Shown: positions 1 through 7,767, counted from the first letter of the stretch. The stretch: DNA of 21,730 bases from an uncultured Lachnospiraceae bacterium (GCA_910579275.1 CAJTTO010000058.1:1-21730), one strand, 5' to 3'. Made by a program: numbers and translations. Notes: a model not told the origin generated them from the letters alone.

Positions 1-707
1 CGATACAGGCCTTTCTGTTTCAGATCCGTATGCGCACAAGTGCTGTAAACTGGCTGGAATCAAAAGCAGGTCGAAGCATTACCGGTACAAAAAGCCTGGT
101 GAACCGCGTAAAGTATATCCGAACCTGATACTTGCCGGGATTGACATTGACGGGCCGATGCAGTGTATTGTAAGCGACATGACAGCATTCCGTGTAAAAG
201 GCATTTATTATGAACTGACTCTGTACATGGATTTATGGAACAATGAAATACTCAGCCATTCGCTGTCTGCAAAACGTGGAGACAGGATGACATATATAAG
301 CGGGCTAAATGACCTGATAGAGCTGAAAAAACAGTATCCAGAATACCAAATGGTTCTGCATTCAGACCAGGGTTCGGTGTACGCGTCAAAAAACTACAAT
401 GATCTACTCGGCCCCTGCGGCATCATACATTCCATGTCACGCGCCGGAACACCGACAGACAATGCAGCAATGGAGTCAATCAATGGATGGATAAAGTCAG
501 AACTGTTTACAGATTTTCATCTGCAGGGCGAAAACGTTCCAGAAGAGATGGAGGCATATATAAAATTTTTCAACGAGGAAAGGCCAGCATACGCACTGGG
601 ATATCTGACGCCCAAACAGTACAGGGAAACATATGCAACCGTACAGTAATTGCGGATTGTATGCAAAAAAATACAATTTAAGTGTCCAATTTTTGTTGAC
701 CAGTGCA
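1..707 (+). mobile_element. IS3-family insertion sequence, right part
   Basis: This is the 3' part of an IS3-family element whose left end lies outside the window. It carries the C-terminal part of a DDE transposase. It appears to end at about 707 with a terminal sequence that includes TTTTTGTTGACCAGTGCA; IS3-family elements characteristically end in CA, and this looks like their usual right inverted repeat. The Rhs homology on the minus strand begins immediately outside, at 708, so the element interrupts an rhs gene. The other inverted repeat and the target duplication cannot be seen, so the exact end is inferred. Confidence 0.8.
2..649 (+). CDS. IS3-family transposase OrfB (integrase core), 5' end cut by window edge
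   Basis: The frame is open from base 2 to the stop at 647-649; the first in-frame ATG, at 158, is internal to the domain and is not the start. The protein shows the rve/DDE integrase core of IS3 OrfB transposases. The first Asp lies in VSDMTAF, the second in LHSDQGSVY, and the Glu in NAAMESINGWIKSE, followed by the usual FNEERPAYALGYLTPKQYR C-terminus. About 215 residues are present, roughly the last two thirds to three quarters of a typical OrfB. It would catalyse cut and strand transfer of the IS, normally as an OrfA-OrfB frameshift fusion; OrfA is not in the window. All catalytic residues in view are intact, so the IS may be active. Confidence 0.9.
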   Translation, partial: DTGLSVSDPYAHKCCKLAGIKSRSKHYRYKKPGEPRKVYPNLILAGIDIDGPMQCIVSDMTAFRVKGIYYELTLYMDLWNNEILSHSLSAKRGDRMTYISGLNDLIELKKQYPEYQMVLHSDQGSVYASKNYNDLLGPCGIIHSMSRAGTPTDNAAMESINGWIKSELFTDFHLQGENVPEEMEAYIKFFNEERPAYALGYLTPKQYRETYATVQ

Positions 708-1195
708 CGTCATGGGAAAATGCCGTTTCCAGCACGGTGTTTCCGTCCATCCGCCTGCCGCTTTTCACAAGGTTCCCACATTCATCGTATGTGTTTGCAA
801 CCTCGCGCCCCGCGTTGTCATATATCCTTGTGGCAAGCCCCCTGCCGTCATATTCCGTGTACCGCGCATAGCCGTCCGGGAAATGCTCCTCCGTGGGCTG
901 CCCCGTTTCATTATACAGCCTCGTGGTCTCCCTGCCAAGCCTGTCCTTCTCGTATATGGTATTACGTCCGCTGTCGTAGCGGTAGCATTCCGTCGTGCCG
1001 TCATGGTAGAGCACCTGCGTCGGCAGCTTCTCCCTGCCGTAGCTGTACACGATGTTCTCCCCGGTCGAACCGGTGAGGAAGGTGTTCTGCCTTGCCGCGT
1101 CGTCGTAGAAGATGACGAACTCCTCCCCGGTCTCAAGCTCCTGCCGGACGACGCGCCCCCTGCGGTCGTAGTGGTTCTGCGTGTACCGGACACAG
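708..1195 (-). pseudogene. Rhs/YD-repeat fragment (unit I), truncated at both ends
   Basis: The minus strand encodes YD-type repeats (HYDRRGRVVRQE, YDSGRNTIYEKDRLGR, YNETGQPTEEHFPDGYARYTEYDGRG, YDNAGREVANTYDECGN) that stop at the IS3 end (707/708). The open frame runs on to 517, but that tail is antisense IS sequence. An ATG at 1209 lies next to an in-frame stop with no ribosome binding site, and recognisable Rhs sequence begins only near 1195. This stretch is not represented in the other cassettes of the window, which hold C-terminal-proximal repeats, so it probably comes from a more N-terminal part of an rhs gene that continued left of the IS. It has neither toxin nor immunity here and is most likely a dead remnant. 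Confidence 0.75.
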
Positions 1196-1306
1196 AAAAA
1201 CGCACTCATTCACAACATTTTTTGCTGCCAAGAGTGCGCTACATCTGCCCATTAAGTCTACAATATTTATTTGTATTTCTAATGTGACAAAAACTTCTGG
1301 TTCATA

Positions 1307-1558
1307 TCACTTTTCAACTGAAGTAACATCGGGAAATTGTCCATTGTTTCTAAACATTATTTTAATTATTTGCTCTGTTGCCCATTTTTCGTACGCCTGA
1401 TTTGAAATCCTTGAATCGTTAACATGGTATAAAACGTTAATTTCCTTTTTTTCTTTGTCAAACTCGATTTCTCCCATTAGTTTCTCATTAGGTCCAAATC
1501 GATATATCACTTTCTTCTCGTCATCATACTTTTTAATCATCTTAACATATACTGCCAT
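1307..1558 (-). CDS. Putative immunity protein for the unit H Rhs toxin
   Basis: This 83-residue, mostly hydrophilic protein has no signal peptide or membrane segment, so it is probably cytoplasmic. The start ATG (1556-1558) overlaps the rhs stop as TAATG, and an AAGGAGG ribosome binding site sits just upstream inside the toxin's last codons; the pair is thus translationally coupled. Position directly behind a variable Rhs toxin tip is the standard place for a cognate immunity gene, and that is the only basis for the function. I do not recognise the family. The sequence shows an alternating beta-like pattern (KKVIYRFGPNEKLMGEIEFDKEKKEINVLYHV) and a helical C-terminus ending near FPDVTSVEK. 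It would bind and neutralise the H toxin. Confidence 0.7.
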   Translation of the reverse strand: MAVYVKMIKKYDDEKKVIYRFGPNEKLMGEIEFDKEKKEINVLYHVNDSRISNQAYEKWATEQIIKIMFRNNGQFPDVTSVEK

Positions 1559-3399
1559 TAGTTTTCCTCCTTATACGGATCCCATATTCTTCCTGATTCT
1601 TCTGTTTTATTATGTGCTGTTCTATAATCAGTTTTATAAGCCCCCTCAAATTTCGACTCAAAATACTCATGATTTAATAAACTAATATCGTTCTTATTGT
1701 AAGTTCCATTTGTTAATCTATACCATGCGTCTGCAATTTCTGGATCTGAATCAAACCTTTTCTTTCCCGAATCAAGTATATGTTCATTGAAGAATACATG
1801 TTTTTTTATTTTGCTAATTTTCCATTCTGGCATTCCTGTATTTTGAGCAATTTTTGAAATATCTGTAGTGTCCATGCGTATATTTTCATATTCCATATCT
1901 ATCGTTTCTAATCTTTTAATATACGCATTATAATCAATTTGTCGCCCACCTGTTTGTAATGTATTACTACCATACAGGCTTTTTTGATTAACCGTATCAT
2001 GCCCACTCGGGTCTCTATACAGTATCGGGTTATTCCTACAGTATTCATATAGATTCAGCCCATCCCCATAATAGGTATCTTCCTGCGTGAATCGTCCAAT
2101 TATCGGGTTATAGAACCTTGCCCGCAGATAGTACTGGCTGGTTATCGGGTCATACTGCTCCCCATTGAACCGGAATCTGTTATGGACATCCTCATGACTT
2201 ATGACACTTTCGCCAAATGCATCATAACAGTAGTAATTGCGTATTCTTCTGTCATTTGCCGTATCCGTAAGGATAAGCCGCACACTTCCCTGATTGTCTG
2301 ATACGTAGTGGTAGTAGGTTCTCGCACTCTCACTGTCGGAACTGATGATTCCAAGTCCACGGATGTAACGTATTACCCCATCATCAGTTTCTTCCGCAAT
2401 GACTTCCCTTTCCTCATTAAACAGGAATTTAACGAGCTGACCGTTCTCCCCCATCTCTGCGCGGAGTCCCTCGGCATCGTAGCGGTTTATCTGCGTACTT
2501 CCGTCTGCCATCTTCACTTCTGCGGTACGCCCGAAACCATCATAGGTATATGTTGCACTGCCGTCGCTCAACAGGTTTCCGCTCCTGTCATAACCGAAAT
2601 AACTCGTCTCGCCGATATAGCTTGCCACCGCATCTGGGTTGTTGCTAACTGCGGGGGACTTTTTCAGTTTCGGTGTCACCCCGTCCGGCTCATACGTCCT
2701 CCTGTTCAGTTCCTTGATCCTGTTACAGTTATCATGGCGGTATGTCTCCATGATAATACTGTCCGCTGTGTGCCGCTCGCGTGTCAGGCGGTTTCCTGCC
2801 TTGTCGTAGCCGAACCTCTCCGAGAGCAGTCCCCCCGCTCCGGGATACGACACTTCCACGAGCTGGTTATTCGCGTCATACGCGTACCTTGTCGTCCCCT
2901 CGAGGTTCCTTTTCTCCACCATGTTGCCGTTGTGGTCATACGCGGGGTACTCCTCCCACACGAGCTTCCTGCCCTGCGCGGTCATGTCGACGGTCTTCAT
3001 GTGGGTCAGGTTTTTGTCGGCGTCGTAGCGGAAGTCTGTCCGGATGGTGTCCGCGATTGTCCGCGATTCCACCCTGCCGTCGCCGTGGTAGGTATATGCT
3101 GCAAGCACCCTTCCGTTGTCCGTGACGGACTTCAGCCTGCCGCAGCGGTCATATCCATAGCATGTCTCCTTCCCGGTCAGGTCGCGCCTTGAGACAACAT
3201 TTCCGGAGAGGTCGTAGGCATATGCGAGCAGCGTCCTGCCGCTTGCCTGTTTTTCCTTGAGCCGTCCGTTGTCGTAGTAGGTGTACCTGTACTGCATCCC
3301 GCCGCCTGTCGCCTGTCGCCGCGGCAGTGTTCCCAGCAATCCAAAAGATCTGCAAGCATATGTAGTCATGTGCGCAAAAACAAAACGTACACATAGCAT
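1558..3399 (-). CDS. Rhs/YD-repeat toxin module H (5'-truncated), unassigned toxin tip
   Basis: The reading frame is 613 codons, but homology to the other units begins only at about 3312 (GGGMQYRYTYYDNGRLKEKQ). The first ~29 residues are unrelated, and no ribosome binding site precedes the ATG at 3397-3399, so this is probably a displaced module without a true start. Residues ~30-477 are YD repeats and the RHS core, including IRNYYCYDAFGE, FNGEQYDPITSQYYLRARFYNPIIGRFTQED and NPILYRDPSGHDTVNQKSLYG. The last ~136 residues form a variable toxin domain with ISKIKKHVFFNEHIL, RFDSDPEIADAWYRLTNG, LLNHEYFESKFE and TDYRTAH. It resembles a tail I have seen on other Firmicute polymorphic toxins, but I cannot name its activity. 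HEYFE is not a complete HExxH metallopeptidase motif. An immunity-like gene overlaps its stop. Confidence 0.85.
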   Translation of the reverse strand: MLCVRFVFAHMTTYACRSFGLLGTLPRRQATGGGMQYRYTYYDNGRLKEKQASGRTLLAYAYDLSGNVVSRRDLTGKETCYGYDRCGRLKSVTDNGRVLAAYTYHGDGRVESRTIADTIRTDFRYDADKNLTHMKTVDMTAQGRKLVWEEYPAYDHNGNMVEKRNLEGTTRYAYDANNQLVEVSYPGAGGLLSERFGYDKAGNRLTRERHTADSIIMETYRHDNCNRIKELNRRTYEPDGVTPKLKKSPAVSNNPDAVASYIGETSYFGYDRSGNLLSDGSATYTYDGFGRTAEVKMADGSTQINRYDAEGLRAEMGENGQLVKFLFNEEREVIAEETDDGVIRYIRGLGIISSDSESARTYYHYVSDNQGSVRLILTDTANDRRIRNYYCYDAFGESVISHEDVHNRFRFNGEQYDPITSQYYLRARFYNPIIGRFTQEDTYYGDGLNLYEYCRNNPILYRDPSGHDTVNQKSLYGSNTLQTGGRQIDYNAYIKRLETIDMEYENIRMDTTDISKIAQNTGMPEWKISKIKKHVFFNEHILDSGKKRFDSDPEIADAWYRLTNGTYNKNDISLLNHEYFESKFEGAYKTDYRTAHNKTEESGRIWDPYKEEN

Positions 3400-3427
3400 A
3401 TGTTTTGCGAATTGGTTTATATGCCGT

Positions 3428-3931
3428 TTATTCTGTCATACTTCCATCTTCCAATAAGAGCATATATTTCGATTCGTCGTCACATATTATTGAAATTTTT
3501 TTATTATCAATTATATTATAACCAACAATTATATCTCCAAATCCCCATTTCCATTTCTGCTTTTTTAAGTAATAACAATATACATCCAATTCGCACACCA
3601 CACAAACATAATTCATATTTAAATCACAACATAATTCATAAAATACTGATTGCAGTTTATCGTTAATTAATACCCTATTTTCATAAGAATCAATGCATAA
3701 AAAATTCTTTCCAAGCCCCAGATAGAGCAAGGTACCATCTCTAGAAAATTGGAAATCCAGCGCAGTACCGTAATCATAATACGCTATTCCCAGCTTATGT
3801 ACATTATCGAAACTAATAATTAAAAAATTATTCTGCATATCATCGCACAAAATCAATTGCTCTTTATTAACCTGACTTTCCAGCTCACACAAACCATCTA
3901 TTTTTGTAATTTGAAGATCAGCTTGTCCCAT
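3428..3931 (-). CDS. Putative immunity protein for the unit G Rhs toxin
   Basis: This 167-residue protein starts one base after the unit G rhs stop; GGAGG lies about 8 bases before the ATG at 3929-3931, so the two genes are probably co-translated. It has no signal peptide or transmembrane segment. The sequence is a run of short beta-like strands separated by turns (LILCDDMQNNFLIISFD, LDFQFSRDGTLLYLGLG, NFLCIDSYENRVLIND, KWKWGFGDIIVGYNIID), suggestive of a beta-propeller or beta-sheet repeat fold; this is inference from pattern only. I do not recognise the family. The position behind a variable toxin tip points to neutralising the G toxin. The gene is AT-rich in sharp contrast to the GC-rich rhs core beside it. 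Confidence 0.7.
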   Translation of the reverse strand: MGQADLQITKIDGLCELESQVNKEQLILCDDMQNNFLIISFDNVHKLGIAYYDYGTALDFQFSRDGTLLYLGLGKNFLCIDSYENRVLINDKLQSVFYELCCDLNMNYVCVVCELDVYCYYLKKQKWKWGFGDIIVGYNIIDNKKISIICDDESKYMLLLEDGSMTE

Positions 3932-3932
3932 A

Positions 3933-6308
3933 TTAGCTCCCTCCTTTAACTATAATAGTAATCAGCCGATTCCCATCCCATACTGATTCAATTTTAACAG
4001 CACCTCCGGGACCCATCAGCAAACTTTCTCTCGTGATTGATGTATATTCTATAACAGGGGTTCCTGGTAATTGTTTTGCAGTGTAACTTCTAATCTCAAC
4101 ATTACTTATATTAGACGAATCATTTAATACATCATTTAAATGATTCGTTATATATTCTCTTCCAAATGAATTATCATGAATACCGATTCTCCGTAATTCT
4201 GCCTGCATGGACTTAGAGCGTTCGATATTATGTTTATTCCCAGAAGCTTTTCCAAATAAATAATCTAGTTTACTTCCTAAATCAGCCTTAACTCTATCTC
4301 CATACAGATTCCCCTGATTCACCGCATCATGCCCACTCGGGTCTCTATAAAGCACAGGATTATTCCTACAGTACTCATAAAGGTTCAGCCCATCCCCATA
4401 ACAGGTATCTTCCTGCGTGAATCTGCCAATGACCGGATTATAGAACCTCGCCCTAAGATAGTACTGGCTGGTCATCGGATCATACTGCTCTCCGTTAAAG
4501 CGAAATCTGTTTTGGACATCCTCATGGCTTATGATGCTTTCACCAAAGGCATCATAGCAGTAGTAATTGCGTATCCTTCGGTCATTTACCGTATCTGTAA
4601 GGATAAGCCGCACACTTCCCTGATTGTCTGACACATAGTGGTAGTAGGTTCTTGCACTCTCGCTGTCGGAGCTGATAATTCCCAAACCACGGACATATCG
4701 TATTACATCATTACCTGTTTCCTCCGCAATGACTTCCCTTTCCTCATTAAACAGGAATTGAACTAACTGACCATTCTCCTCCATCTCGGCACGGAGTCCC
4801 TCAGCATCGTAGCGGTTTATCTGGCTGTTCCCATTTGCCATCCTAACCTCTGCGGTACGCCCGAACCCATCATAGGTATACGTTGCACTGCCGTCGCTCA
4901 ACAGGTTTCCGCTCCTGTCATAGCCGTAATAACTCGTCTCCCCGATATAGCTTGCAACCGCGTCTGGGTTGTTGCTAACTGCGGGGGACTTTTTCAGTTT
5001 CGGCGTCACCCCGTCCGGCTCATACGTCCTCCTGTTCAGTTCCTTAATCCTGTTACAGCTATCATGGCGGTATGTCTCCATAATAACGCTGTCCGCAGTA
5101 CGCCTTTCGCGTGTCAGTCGGTTTCCTGCCTTGTCGTAGCCGAACCTCTCCGAAAGCAGTCCCCCCGCGCCGGGATACGACACTTCCACGAGCTGGTTAT
5201 TCACGTCATAAGCGTACCTTGTCGTACCCTCGAGGTTCCTTTTCTCCACCATGTTTCCATTGTGGTCATATGCGGGATACTCCTCCCACACGAGCTTCCT
5301 GCCCTGCGCGGTCATGTCGACGGTCTTCATGTGGGTCAGGTTTTTGTCGGCGTCGTAGCGGAAGTCTGTCCGGATGGTGTCCGCGATTGTCCGCGATTCC
5401 ACCCTGCCGTCGCCGTGGTAGGTATATGCTGCAAGCACCCTTCCGTTGTCCGTGACGGACTTCAGCCTGCCGCAGCGGTCATATCCATAGCATGTCTCCT
5501 TCCCGGTCAGGTCGCGCCTTGAGACAACATTTCCGGAGAGGTCGTAGGCATATGCGAGCAGCGTCCTGCCGCTTGCCTGTTTTTCCTTCAGCCGTCCGTT
5601 GTCGTAATAGGTGTACCTGTACTGCATCCCGCCGCCTGTCGCGGTGATGAGCCTGCCCATGGCGTCATACTCCCATGATTCTCGCAGGCGCTCCGCCGGG
5701 TTCTCGTGCAGGGTGGGGCTTCCGTACATGTTGTAACGGTACAGCTGTCTCCTGCCGTCGCGGTCGCGGTGCTCGCAGAGGCGTCCCTCCATGTCGTAGA
5801 GGAAAAGCTCCTGCGCGCCTGACGCGTCCTTCCTTTCGCATAGCAGGTTCATGCTGTTGTATCTGTATGTCGTGGTGTTTCCGCTGCCGTCCGTCGCGGC
5901 GGTAATGTTCCCGGCATGGTCGTAGGCATACTGTTCCTGTGTGCCGTCCGGGCGGGTCAGTGTGACCACGTTGCCCCAGCTGTCGTTCCCATACGTGGTT
6001 CGGTTCCCATTCCCGTCCGTTATGGCAGTGAGGTTCCCCATGGCGTCATACTCGTACTGCTGCGTGCTGCCGCCGTCCGTCACGGCATGTGTCCTGCGCC
6101 CGGAAAAATCATGGGTGAAGCTTACGCCCCCCATGGCGTCCCCCTCGCGCTCCGTCTCGCCGAAGGCATTGTATCTGCGGACGGATTCCACGGTGCCCTC
6201 CGGCGTGCGCGTCTGCGTGTTCCTGCCGTAGATATCATAGGTGTACTGCCAGCCTGACGCGCCTTCACCGTATGCGGCATACTCCTGCGGCGGTATGTAG
6301 CGTATCAT
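3933..6308 (-). CDS. Rhs/YD-repeat toxin module G (5'-truncated), unassigned toxin tip
   Basis: The protein has 791 residues. Rhs homology begins at about 6314, in the RYIPPQEYAAYGEG segment that is internal to the longer unit B protein, and no ribosome binding site precedes the ATG at 6306-6308; the N-terminus of a complete Rhs is missing. Residues 1-~670 are YD repeats and core ending NPVLYRDPSGHDAVNQGNLYG. The C-terminal ~121 residues are the toxin: SGNKHNIERSKSMQAELRRI, GIHDNSFGREYITNHLND, then RESLLMGPGGAVKIESVWDG and a strand-rich end at KGGS. A tail of this kind (KHN..RS..MQ..L..IGI, SLLMGPGGA.K.ES.WDGN.LIT) is familiar from contact-dependent and Rhs toxins, but I cannot assign its enzymatic activity. 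The DNA at 5278-5903 is identical by eye to the matching part of unit B. Confidence 0.87.
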   Translation of the reverse strand: MIRYIPPQEYAAYGEGASGWQYTYDIYGRNTQTRTPEGTVESVRRYNAFGETEREGDAMGGVSFTHDFSGRRTHAVTDGGSTQQYEYDAMGNLTAITDGNGNRTTYGNDSWGNVVTLTRPDGTQEQYAYDHAGNITAATDGSGNTTTYRYNSMNLLCERKDASGAQELFLYDMEGRLCEHRDRDGRRQLYRYNMYGSPTLHENPAERLRESWEYDAMGRLITATGGGMQYRYTYYDNGRLKEKQASGRTLLAYAYDLSGNVVSRRDLTGKETCYGYDRCGRLKSVTDNGRVLAAYTYHGDGRVESRTIADTIRTDFRYDADKNLTHMKTVDMTAQGRKLVWEEYPAYDHNGNMVEKRNLEGTTRYAYDVNNQLVEVSYPGAGGLLSERFGYDKAGNRLTRERRTADSVIMETYRHDSCNRIKELNRRTYEPDGVTPKLKKSPAVSNNPDAVASYIGETSYYGYDRSGNLLSDGSATYTYDGFGRTAEVRMANGNSQINRYDAEGLRAEMEENGQLVQFLFNEEREVIAEETGNDVIRYVRGLGIISSDSESARTYYHYVSDNQGSVRLILTDTVNDRRIRNYYCYDAFGESIISHEDVQNRFRFNGEQYDPMTSQYYLRARFYNPVIGRFTQEDTCYGDGLNLYEYCRNNPVLYRDPSGHDAVNQGNLYGDRVKADLGSKLDYLFGKASGNKHNIERSKSMQAELRRIGIHDNSFGREYITNHLNDVLNDSSNISNVEIRSYTAKQLPGTPVIEYTSITRESLLMGPGGAVKIESVWDGNRLITIIVKGGS
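4115..4148. repeat. 13-bp perfect inverted repeat inside the unit G toxin
   Basis: ACGAATCATTTAA (4115-4127) and TTAAATGATTCGT (4136-4148) pair exactly around an 8-base loop, within codons for TNHLNDVLNDSS of the G toxin. It may be chance in AT-rich DNA helped by the HLND/VLND repeat, or an mRNA hairpin. Confidence 0.6.
5278..5903. repeat. Rhs core block identical to 18007-18632
   Basis: Line-by-line reading found no difference over ~626 bases between this block in unit G and 18007-18632 in unit B; unit H carries the first ~360 bases (2948-3309) with only two differences. On both sides of the block substitutions become frequent. Confidence 0.85.
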
Positions 6309-6397
6309 CCGTCCGTTACATTAAAAACAAAAAAAGAAAAAAATTAAAATATTGTCACACTAAGTATTAAGTTACTGTCATTTAATTTATAAATTAC

Positions 6398-6886
6398 TTA
6401 CTCGTAGCAGATGTCACTCCCCTCTGTCCATATTGCTTTGCCAGATATTTCACTTCCACATTTTGGACACTTGCAAAAAGATAATTGATTCATTTTTTTC
6501 ATTATATCAAATCTGTTTTCCAATGTAATATACAAATCCGGATCTGTTGGATTAGCAATACTGCCATTCCAATCACACTTTAAACAATTTGCATACTGAA
6601 TTACTACTCTTCTCCACTCATCTTTATATCTATAAATCAAACAGGGAATCCACTTTTTAGAGTTTTTCCATTTAACAGGTCTAAATGCAAGCGCAAAACC
6701 AAAATTATTACACATAAATTCGACATCCTCATTTAGCATCGAAAACATACAATCTTCTTTTTCCTTCTCAACTCGTTGCCTTAATTTATCTATTCCCTTA
6801 TACATTCCTCTATTAAGAATATATACATCATCTCCATCAATGTTTTCAACTTGATTCGTTATTTCTAATACTTCTTCAATCGTCAT
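6398..6886 (-). CDS. Putative immunity protein for the unit F ADP-ribosyltransferase-like toxin
   Basis: This 162-residue protein has an ATG (6884-6886) that overlaps the toxin stop as ATGA, with GGAGG six bases upstream, so translation is coupled to the toxin. It has no signal or membrane segment. The N-terminal ~100 residues are helical then strand-rich (LEITNQVENI, FMCNNFGFALAFRPVKWKNS). The C-terminal part has four cysteines in two CxxC-type pairs (CLKCDW near residue 103; CKCPKCGSEISGKAIW near 138-150), suggesting a zinc ribbon. The family is not recognised. Immunity to the F toxin is inferred from position and coupling; the zinc ribbon may help the protein cap the enzyme's active cleft. 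Confidence 0.7.
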   Translation of the reverse strand: MTIEEVLEITNQVENIDGDDVYILNRGMYKGIDKLRQRVEKEKEDCMFSMLNEDVEFMCNNFGFALAFRPVKWKNSKKWIPCLIYRYKDEWRRVVIQYANCLKCDWNGSIANPTDPDLYITLENRFDIMKKMNQLSFCKCPKCGSEISGKAIWTEGSDICYE

Positions 6887-7737
6887 TTGAATCCTCCTGT
6901 ACCAAATTTAATAAGATATTCACTTTCACCTGCACCTCTTAGTGTCTGCTCTATTAATTGAGATTTTGGAATATATGCATCAAATACTCTTCCATTTTTT
7001 CCTGCAAATCGATGTGCAACACTGGGATCTGTGGTCACGGACATAAATGTTCTGTCTAATCCAAATGCCTGAGATAACTCAGTACCAAATGCACCATGCG
7101 CCTGAACATAATCATTTTCGTTTCCCCATACATCTAACCAGCGAGCATGAACCAAATTAGATTGAGCATATGCAGCATCAAGATTTCCTGTCTCAAAATA
7201 TAAGTTTCTTGTAGCATCACTCATTAAATGACCTGTTTCATTAAATGCAGCTATCTCTGCATATTTATCTGTCCCTCTATAAACGTGTAAAAATTCATCA
7301 TAAAGGCTCTCCTGATTTACCGCATCATGCCCACTCGGGTCTCTATAAAGCACCGGATTATTCCTACAGTACTCATAAAGGTTCAGTCCATCCCCATAAT
7401 AGGTATCTTCCTGCGTGAATCGTCCAATTACCGGATTATAGAACCTTGCCCTTAGATAGTACTGGCTTGTCACTGGGTCATACTGCTCCCCGTTAAAGCG
7501 GAATCGGTTATGGACATCCTCATGGCTTATGACACTTTCACCAAAGGCATCATAGCAGTAGTAATTGCGTATCCTTCGGTCATTTACTGTATCCGTAAGG
7601 ATAAAACGCACACTTCCCTGATTGTCTGATACGTAGTGGTAGCAGGTTCCTGCACTCTCACTGTCAGAACTGATGATTCCAAGTCCGCGTATGTAACGCA
7701 TTACCTCATCGCCTGCTGCCACCACTTCCTTTTCCAT
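6883..7737 (-). CDS. Rhs tip module F with ADP-ribosyltransferase-like toxin domain
   Basis: Only the end of the Rhs core is present: residues 1-~147, YIRGLGIISSDSESAGTCYHYVSDNQG through NPVLYRDPSGHDAVNQESLYD. Rhs homology starts at about 7757 and the ATG at 7735-7737 has no ribosome binding site. The final ~137 residues look like an R-S-E type mono-ADP-ribosyltransferase. They contain an early Arg in VYRGT (~154), a Ser-Thr-Thr strand in FMSVTTDPSVAHRFAG (~233), and an ExE pair in GAGESEYLIKFG (~271-273), in the order and spacing known for that fold. Such toxins move ADP-ribose from NAD+ onto a target such as a protein or nucleic acid; the target here is unknown. An immunity-like gene overlaps the stop by 4 bases. 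Confidence 0.85.
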   Translation of the reverse strand: MEKEVVAAGDEVMRYIRGLGIISSDSESAGTCYHYVSDNQGSVRFILTDTVNDRRIRNYYCYDAFGESVISHEDVHNRFRFNGEQYDPVTSQYYLRARFYNPVIGRFTQEDTYYGDGLNLYEYCRNNPVLYRDPSGHDAVNQESLYDEFLHVYRGTDKYAEIAAFNETGHLMSDATRNLYFETGNLDAAYAQSNLVHARWLDVWGNENDYVQAHGAFGTELSQAFGLDRTFMSVTTDPSVAHRFAGKNGRVFDAYIPKSQLIEQTLRGAGESEYLIKFGTGGFK

Positions 7738-7767
7738 GTTGTACAGAAATTTAACCGTTTAGGAGTT

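Noticed and set aside
1198..1306. Terminator after the unit H immunity gene (CGCACTC/GAGTGCG pair at about 1201-1239)
   Set aside because: The loop would be about 24 bases and no T-run follows on the minus strand.
2308..3192. Long plus-strand frames opposite the rhs cores (also 5064-5522, 17367-18251, 18645-20381)
   Set aside because: They are antisense to clear YD-repeat genes, recur wherever the core recurs, show no domain or ribosome binding site, and have the low-complexity Val/Arg/Cys-rich composition of GC-rich antisense frames.
4000..4310. Assigning exact toxin family names to the B, E/A, G and H tips
   Set aside because: The tails look familiar, but without a profile search no single family or catalytic mechanism can be supported.
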